In this document: positions 57,639-64,000 of the stretch, one piece after another
Position numbering within the stretch: position 1 is the first letter of the stretch
Layout: each line of letters begins with the position of its first letter
Source: Rhynchonema sp. JSB1_4
Lineage: Eukaryota > Nematoda > Chromadorea > Monhysterida > Xyalidae
DNA length: 64,000 nucleotides
Reading direction: 5' to 3'
Assembly (NCBI GenBank): GCA_030248065.1
Contig: JASAMV010001052.1
Coordinates: forward strand, 1 to 64,000
Position numbers and translations under genes: made by a program
Notes under the pieces: model-generated
Told to the model about the DNA's origin: nothing
Seen by the model: only the letters and a program-made list of their open reading frames with translations
Databases searched by the model: none

Positions 57639-60600
57639 ATGTTGCTGCTGGTGTTGTTACTAACGATCGGTACTGCTGTAGTCGGCCGTTACCACATCGG
57701 CGATGATACCGTACCCTCGCTGCCCTCCATTACCTCCAACTATACCGTATACCCGTGCAGTCACATTAATGTTTCACAACGCTGCCATGTATGCCCGGTG
57801 TCGCATGTGCACGGTTGTTGTCAGCCGACGGTGCTGCGACGACTGAACAAGTTCCTGCTCGACCCCGCCATTCCAGCGACATTGCGTCGTGCTGTGCGCA
57901 AGGGCGTGTTTGATCGTGTCAGCATGGACTCGATCAAATTACTGCCCCGATTCCTGTTACGTCGAATGCACGCGTGCGCGTTGCGCAGCTTCACAGCTCG
58001 ACACGTCATCGAACTGGTCAAGGCCAATCCTGATGGCATCTACTCAGCTGCTCGCGTGTTGCACGCCATTGACCGGGATGCATTTGATGCTGCCTTTGAC
58101 CACATTGCTGGACACGCGCCTGATCGAGTGTACTCGACGTCAATCTATCGATTGTTCATGAACACGGCCAGAACAAAATGGGGTCCCTACGCCAAATGGC
58201 CGCTGAATTCGACGCATTTTGTCAAGAATTGGCTGCATGTCGCTCCCTGTTCGGCGTTCTACGACCTGCCCTGGGACATTCTCAGTCAAATCACCAACAT
58301 CGACCAGCTGACTGCCTGTCAACGACTGCAGCTGCGCGATCGTGTGTTCCTGTCGAGTGATGTTTCAAACGGCGTCACACCGATGCTACGCCATCTCGGC
58401 ATTGCCGAATTGCCTCCCTCGGTGCTGCTGATGTTTCCCACGAACGTTGTGCAAAATGAACACTTTCTCCGAGTGGTCACCGCACAATTTCAGCACGACG
58501 TGCAGATCAAGGTAGGATTTGTGTGTTCTTTGGTCGATTTGTGTGTGTATCGCATTGGCCATGGGAAGCACATTAGAGTCCACAGATTCCTGGTCGCTGC
58601 TCATGTGTGTCACAGAGTGGTGCCTGGTTTGGTGATCACCAGCAGTTCGATAGCAGTTGTCAAATGCAGGCGTTGTGGTCGAAAATATCGATGGACGGAA
58701 TCGAGCTGCGGCCGCGTTTGATCGAGTCGATCAACGAACGTGCTTTGGCGCAGATGCCACCCGAAATGTTGACGTTGTTGGCTAATGGAGAGTTGCTGAA
58801 TGACACGCACATCAGACAGATGTTGACGCACGCCATTTGCAATCGGGACAACACAAGGACGGCGAACATGGTGGGCTTGTGGTGCTTTAATTATGAGATA
58901 AACAATTTCTTCATATACCTAGTTCATCATAACACATTCTCTGCAACACAAATACAAGCAGCAAGCTTTCAACATTTACACTACGATGTCGGGTTGATAA
59001 CATCATGGATGGCCACGACGGTTTACGCAGACAAACATATTTCCTGAAATAATAACCGACATAAAAACCAAATCGGTGCAGAAACATGACGCACGTAATT
59101 TGGATTACAGCTGTATCATCTTTTGGCGCCGATCACCAAATCGCCAATGCACTGGAATCCGGCCGACCTGAATCGTCTGGCTGAATGCACTCAACGAATG
59201 TCAGCAATGGACATGGCTAGGATTCTGCCGTCAACACTCGTCAATGCCGATTACACACGCATGTTTGGTGGCAAAATGGGCGCAATCACGTTCTTGCAGG
59301 TGCACACCACTATTGGGCTAGCAGATGTTTCACGATAAAATGTCGAACTTCAGTAATGTCAGACACCCAAAATATTACCGAACGCCAAACTTATAGGCGC
59401 AAATTGTGTTGGAGTCCCTTGTGTTGGGTCTGCGTCTCGATGCCCGAGCCTGGCCCATATCCAGTGCGCGACGTATTCCCGAGTGTTTGCTGCGTGGCGC
59501 ATCGCCCGATCGATTGCATCAGCTGCCAGTGCACGTACTCATGGACTCGCTGATGTTTCAACGCATCGCCGCACAAACACAGTACATGTCACACGCACAG
59601 ATCGTGACCATATTGCAGGTACAATGGCAGTCGAAATGATAGACCCATTCAGAACTATAATCTTTCGAAAATAACTGACTTTGAAAGTGAAGTGAAAGGC
59701 AAATAGAAACTCTAAGAGTCACCATTCCGACTGGCACTCCTGCCTGATTAAACTGACTGACAAACGATTGTATTCTTGCAGACGTACCGTCCAGCGCTGG
59801 CACAAATCAGTGGCGAACGTCAACTGTCACCGTCAATGATCGCACATTTGAGCTACATTGACATGCAGAATTGGACACTGTCCACGGTGGTGGCCTATGG
59901 CGATGCACTCACATGGGCGCAGAGCAATGCTTGGTGTGTGTGTGTGTGCGTAGTCAACAAAAGAAAGAAAAGAAAAACACACATTTTTTGCTCACTTTTA
60001 ACTCCTGGCGTACAGTTTCTTATATTTCTTGGCAGTTTTTTAGGTTACGCAGCCTGCTGGCCTCACCCGAGGAAGCAGCCTTGCAGTTGACCAGTGTGGA
60101 TGGGATTGGTGCGCTGTTCAACGGATTGGACTGTGAGCTGGTCAACAGACTGCCTGCTGACGAGCTGCCCACGTTGCTGGCGTTTCTCAAAGAGGTTTAG
60201 TGTAAATTTAGTTTATGAGCAAATTCTTTGATGATAAAGTTGTGTGTTCAGATGAACGTCTCCTCCATTCTGCCATCGGTATCCGAATGTCTCAAACAAT
60301 CCTACATCGCATCCCTGATGGTCATGCAAGATACAACTGATGTTTCAAACGTGATCGCTGCATTGACACCTGCGCTGCTTGAGTCATTGCCAGGTTGGAC
60401 AACGAACAGAGATGAACGTCGATCGTCGGCTGTGATCCAAGAAGGATTGATAGTCTTATGATGCCTATGCATGACTTGTGCATATAACTCAGTGGTGCCC
60501 TTATTTCAAGTCTCAATTTGCAGACCATGTCCTTCTGCGTTTCACGCCCACCGAACTGCTGTCAATGTCCCCGCACTCGTGCACCACCGTAATCTCATCA

Positions 60601-62976
60601 ATCGGCCAGTCACGTGACCATCGTCGTATTCGCTTGCAATTCGCTGCCGATCATCGCATTCAGTACATTCAATCGGCATTGATTTGTGTTCGTCGATATC
60701 GGCGATTACAAGGCGCCACTGACGAGACCCTGACAGACCCAATGGCCGCGCTCACACTCCAATATCTGCTGAGTGAATTGCCGGTTGATGAGCTGAATCG
60801 AGTGAACGATTACATCTTTCGAACGTACATCGGTTATTTCATCACCAATTGTGCGCCTGATTCGAAAAGGCACGCGCTGCAGCACAAGCTCGTGTCTGCG
60901 TTCGGTCCAATCGATCGGTGGACATCAATCGATATCGGTCGGATCGGCTGTTTGTTGTTCGAACTCGACATCGATCTGACCCCATTGATCAGCGATCACG
61001 CGTTGATCGATCACATTGATTCGCTGATTCGATGTTGGGATCAGTCGCAATCCATTAATCAAGATTTCGATCGATTCTGCCAACGCGAACTGCCTGTCAG
61101 CGAATACGATCGAATGTTCGAGCGAATTACACTGATCAACAGCCGATTGGCGTTTCTCGCTGGTGATTTCCATTCGAATCCGTCATTGATTCACAACGCC
61201 ACTTGTGACTGGCTGCGAACAACGGGCAGCGCTGTCAACTACTTGCCAGGTGGGGCCGGGAGTGATTATTAGATGAATCCAATCCAAGTAAAAGCTTGCA
61301 CACAATGCGGTTGTCATGTCGTTCAGTTGCACTTCGGGCGATGTTCCACTCGAAAGCAGCCCGATTTGTTCCAAGACTGAAAGATACACTTAATTTCAGC
61401 GGCATTGTTCAATTCGACCGACATCCTACCGATCGATCAATTGACACGATGTGTCCCGTACCTGGGCACGCACAGCAATCTGCCATTAGCAACAGCACGC
61501 GTTGTGTTCACGCGATTGGTTAGGGAGTCGGGCATGCCTAGCATGGCTGAGCTGGCCACCATGGGATCGTTGCTCAAAGGCATGAATCTACCTGAACTGC
61601 AGTTGGTGGACTTTAGGTACAGCCTGTTGTGCTAAGGCTTTTTAATCTACTTGCTGGTAAAAAGGCAGTAGTTTTCGACACAGCAACTTAACAGTAACCC
61701 CAATTTGTCAGCGGTGCGCCCAATCTGGACCTGTTGGACGCGTTCGGGCGAGTGTCGGGCTGGTCACGTGACCAGTGCGAGCTGTTGGGACGCCGTGTCG
61801 TCCAAACCTATCACAATCCGACACTGGCATTGTGGCATGTTGAGCACATTGTCGCAGCTGGCACTGTCTTGTGCGGCATGCGGACAAGGGATTTGTTGTC
61901 GATCAACACTGATGCACTCATGCACGCCATTGTGCCTATTGGTCGGTGGATGTTTCACGTTTTACTATGCATATTGGGCATCAGGTGACAGTGCCCGTTT
62001 TGCCGACAATGCATACCCTGCAGTGCAGGGTGTTTTTGGTTGCCCGTTTCGATTTGTATTCACAAACGAACGACCGACTAGGTCATCGTCAGTGCGAACA
62101 CACCTGATGGCCACGTGATTCGAAAAGGACTACAAGTCAGTGTTATGCTCTAGCAAAACAGCACAACAATTTGGTCATGAAATTCGATTGTGTGAAGGCC
62201 TGTCTATTACGATTTTTAAAGCAGTATCAAGCATGGTAATCAGATCGGATATACCATATAACTTGATTCCGAGACCTAAGCAAAAGGTCGTTCGAAATTG
62301 ACAGATAGACCTCAAATTTCAAACCGATATAAACGTTGTTCGCAGGCAGCCTCGTAGATCTAGAATCAGCCTATATTCAAATACATACATCCGCACTATC
62401 AAACTAATCCGCTTCGATCCGTTCCGAAAACCAACTTTGATGTGCGAGCATTTTTCACCTTTGCCTCGTCTCGCAGGTGAGCAACTATCCGGATGCGATC
62501 GTGCCGAGGCTTTGTGGTCCCTTATGCGCGTGGCACTGCCCCAACTCGGTGCCCCCGATTCGTGGACTCCAGCCACCGTCAGCACCGTGGGTGTGCTATT
62601 GTCGGGTCTGACCATCCACGAACTGTCCATGGTCCCCCCTCACAGTCTGGCTGGTGTCTCGTGTGCTGCATTGTCCGTCATGCATCCAGCCCAGTTGGAG
62701 GCACTCACTGATGCGCATCTACAGGCCATCGGTGACCAGCTACTTCGTCAGTGCGCACCCAACACGGTGGCAGACTTCAAACTCGCTGAACGATCCAACT
62801 CGTTGCTGTATAGGGACTCGTATTGGTTTGGGGATGGACTAAATGATGACCAGCGTGTTACGGTGATTGGAAGTGGGGGCACTGCAAATGGTCGGCAGTC
62901 AGCTTACATCGTATTTGGTGCAGCCCTGTTGCTGCACTCGTGGGTATGTCAAAAATTGCAATTATTTATTTGTTAA
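57639..62976 (+). CDS. Secreted, possibly GPI-anchored stereocilin/mesothelin-like helical-repeat protein
   Basis: Eleven exons join in phase to 1200 residues: 57639-58511, 58670-58870, 59111-59299, 59397-59618, 59782-59933, 60044-60194, 60252-60393, 60524-61249, 61400-61616, 61712-61941 and 62477-62976. The N-terminus MLLLVLLLTIGTAVVG is a signal peptide, followed by a Cys/His-rich stretch (CHVCPVSHVHGCC). The rest is leucine-rich alpha-helical repeats of the type LRPRLIESINERALAQMPPE or LSGLTIHELSMVPPHSLAGV, with the spacing seen in stereocilin, otoancorin and mesothelin proteins. The C-terminus has Ser/Gly (VIGSGGTANG) and then a hydrophobic tail (YIVFGAALLLHSW) with no long cytoplasmic part, which fits a GPI-attachment signal or a membrane anchor. 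Known family members act at the cell surface or in extracellular matrices; any role here is inference. The fold call rests on pattern, not a search. It is divergent from the AMPK gene. Confidence 0.72.
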
Positions 62977-63582
62977 AAGTAGTCTTTTGGGTTGCGCTTG
63001 AACCAGAAGATATAATGTTGACGAAAAATGTGAGTGCTCTCGCTCTATGACAGTGTTTTGTTCTTGTCCTTACCGAAAAAAATATATGTACTAGAAATAC
63101 AAGTTCCGTTATTTATTCTCACGTAGAAACAAGTCAATTTTCTGCAATTCAAGGGCACCAATCAGAATATTCTTTGTAAATAAATGGCATACATCTTATT
63201 CTGGCTCAATCATTACACGTTATAATCAAACAACGCGCAGTGTTGTGTCACCGACAAATGTAACACCACCGCCTTGAAACATTATTGAGAAAGTAAAGCA
63301 CCGTATGAGCCGAACACTAATAACTTAGGTAGTACGTGTATAAAAGCAAAACTTATTTTCAAATGAGACAGCACAAAAAAGTTTCATGAGAAATTATGGT
63401 GCACCATGAAAGAAGTAATAAAGAAAGCAAAGCCAAATGTACTTTTGCTTATCAAAAATCAATCCAAAAATGATAAAACTTTGGAACATGTTCGAAAGCA
63501 ATCAATAAAATGACGATCGATCAACAAAAATACAAACTGATGAACAAAATCAATCAATCGATATCGATAAGGCACGTGCAAT
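62977..63582. other. 3-prime region after the helical-repeat gene
   Basis: AT-rich, with no gene seen. An AATAAA at about 63179-63184 (plus strand) is a candidate polyadenylation signal about 200 bases after the stop. The 3-prime end of a minus-strand gene lies to the right. Confidence 0.4.
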
Positions 63583-63981
63583 TCACGATTCCCCTTCGGA
63601 GAGCTCGTCGTCGGACGTGATGGTGCCAACAAGATTGCCCATCGCTCGGCCAAGGTCGGCCGCCGTGTGCATCAGGGACTCCATGTGACGACCCGTCTGG
63701 TCTGCGCCTGAATCTGAAAGGACACGTAATGGTCGTCAGATGGGCGAACAACATTGATACGGTTGTATGTCGATGTACATGTGTGCACCTGCACCATGCC
63801 CCTCCGCACCCAACGCACCAGTGCCGGTGTCCTCTGCGTGTTGTGCAGTTGTGATCTGGAATGCTTGTGGTCTCAGTTGTGCACCAGCACTTGATGCAAT
63901 GCTGCCTTGGTCGACTGGCAGACCGGGCGGTGATGTGGCCGACACCACTGAATCACGTGGCAGATCGCCCGATAGTTGTTG
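63583..63981 (-). CDS. Last two exons of an unidentified gene (cut by right edge)
   Basis: Exon 63981-63789 (acceptor TTGCAG, first codons QQLSGDLPRDSV) joins exon 63713-63583 with one carried base. The reading continues GAEGHGADSGADQTGRHMES, then LMHTAADLGRAMGNLVGTIT, and ends SDDELSEGES before a TGA at 63583-63585. The first exon is Gln/Ser/Gly/Ala-rich and looks disordered; the last has a short possible helix and an acidic Ser-rich end. The family is not recognised. Upstream exons lie beyond the right edge. Confidence 0.6.
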
Positions 63982-64000
63982 CTGCAATGATAATTGGGAT

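Noticed and set aside
63554..63754. Arg-rich frame ending CTCLIDID as the last exon
   Set aside because: The alternative frame, with a donor at 63789 carrying one base, gives a far more protein-like end (AADLGRAMGNLVG, then SDDELSEGES).

Overview
The window looks like genomic DNA from an animal, most likely a nematode. Genes are broken into many small exons by short introns with GT...AG borders. Three separate spots carry degenerate copies of TTAGGC, the nematode telomere hexamer. No prokaryotic features were seen (no Shine-Dalgarno-led operons), and no tRNA, rRNA or CRISPR array was recognised. The species cannot be named from the sequence alone. All exon borders given here were joined by eye from splice signals and reading phase.

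Left part (1-14.2 kb). Two minus-strand genes lie head to tail, or are two halves of one. The first (12397 to 6303) encodes a basic, Ser-rich N-terminus followed by three rounds of a Cys/His-rich A-B-C module, almost one module per exon. The second (about 4791 to beyond the left edge) encodes the N-terminal half of a Helitron replication protein: a DUF6570-like region, then the start of the Helitron_like_N domain. Two arrays of the same 50-bp minisatellite, in opposite orientation, flank or interrupt these genes. Two short hAT-type elements with perfect 8-bp target duplications sit in introns of the first gene. A GC-rich degenerate satellite with a 655-bp tandem duplication lies upstream.

Middle left (14.2-22.4 kb). 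This is a repeat-rich stretch with one convincing gene, a four-exon secreted protein of 228 residues (15648-16539), and a possible receptor-tail remnant. The rest is non-autonomous DNA transposons, foldback elements and TTAGGC-like arrays.

Centre (22441-49368). One very long plus-strand gene encodes VPS13, the lipid-transfer protein of membrane contact sites, from its canonical chorein N-terminus to its C-terminus, in several dozen exons. Its introns hold hAT-type elements, a 645-bp foldback element at a TTAA site, and other repeats.

Right part (49.4-64 kb). A minus-strand gene (55378 to 50905) encodes the catalytic alpha subunit of AMP-activated protein kinase, convergent with VPS13, with a hAT-type element between them. 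Divergent from it, 57639-62976 encodes a 1200-residue secreted helical-repeat protein resembling the stereocilin/mesothelin family, with a signal peptide and a C-terminal hydrophobic tail. The last two exons of an unidentified minus-strand gene enter from the right edge.

VPS13 and AMPK are ordinary housekeeping genes. The most unusual part is the Cys/His triple-module gene next to the Helitron gene, with its inverted minisatellite arrays.
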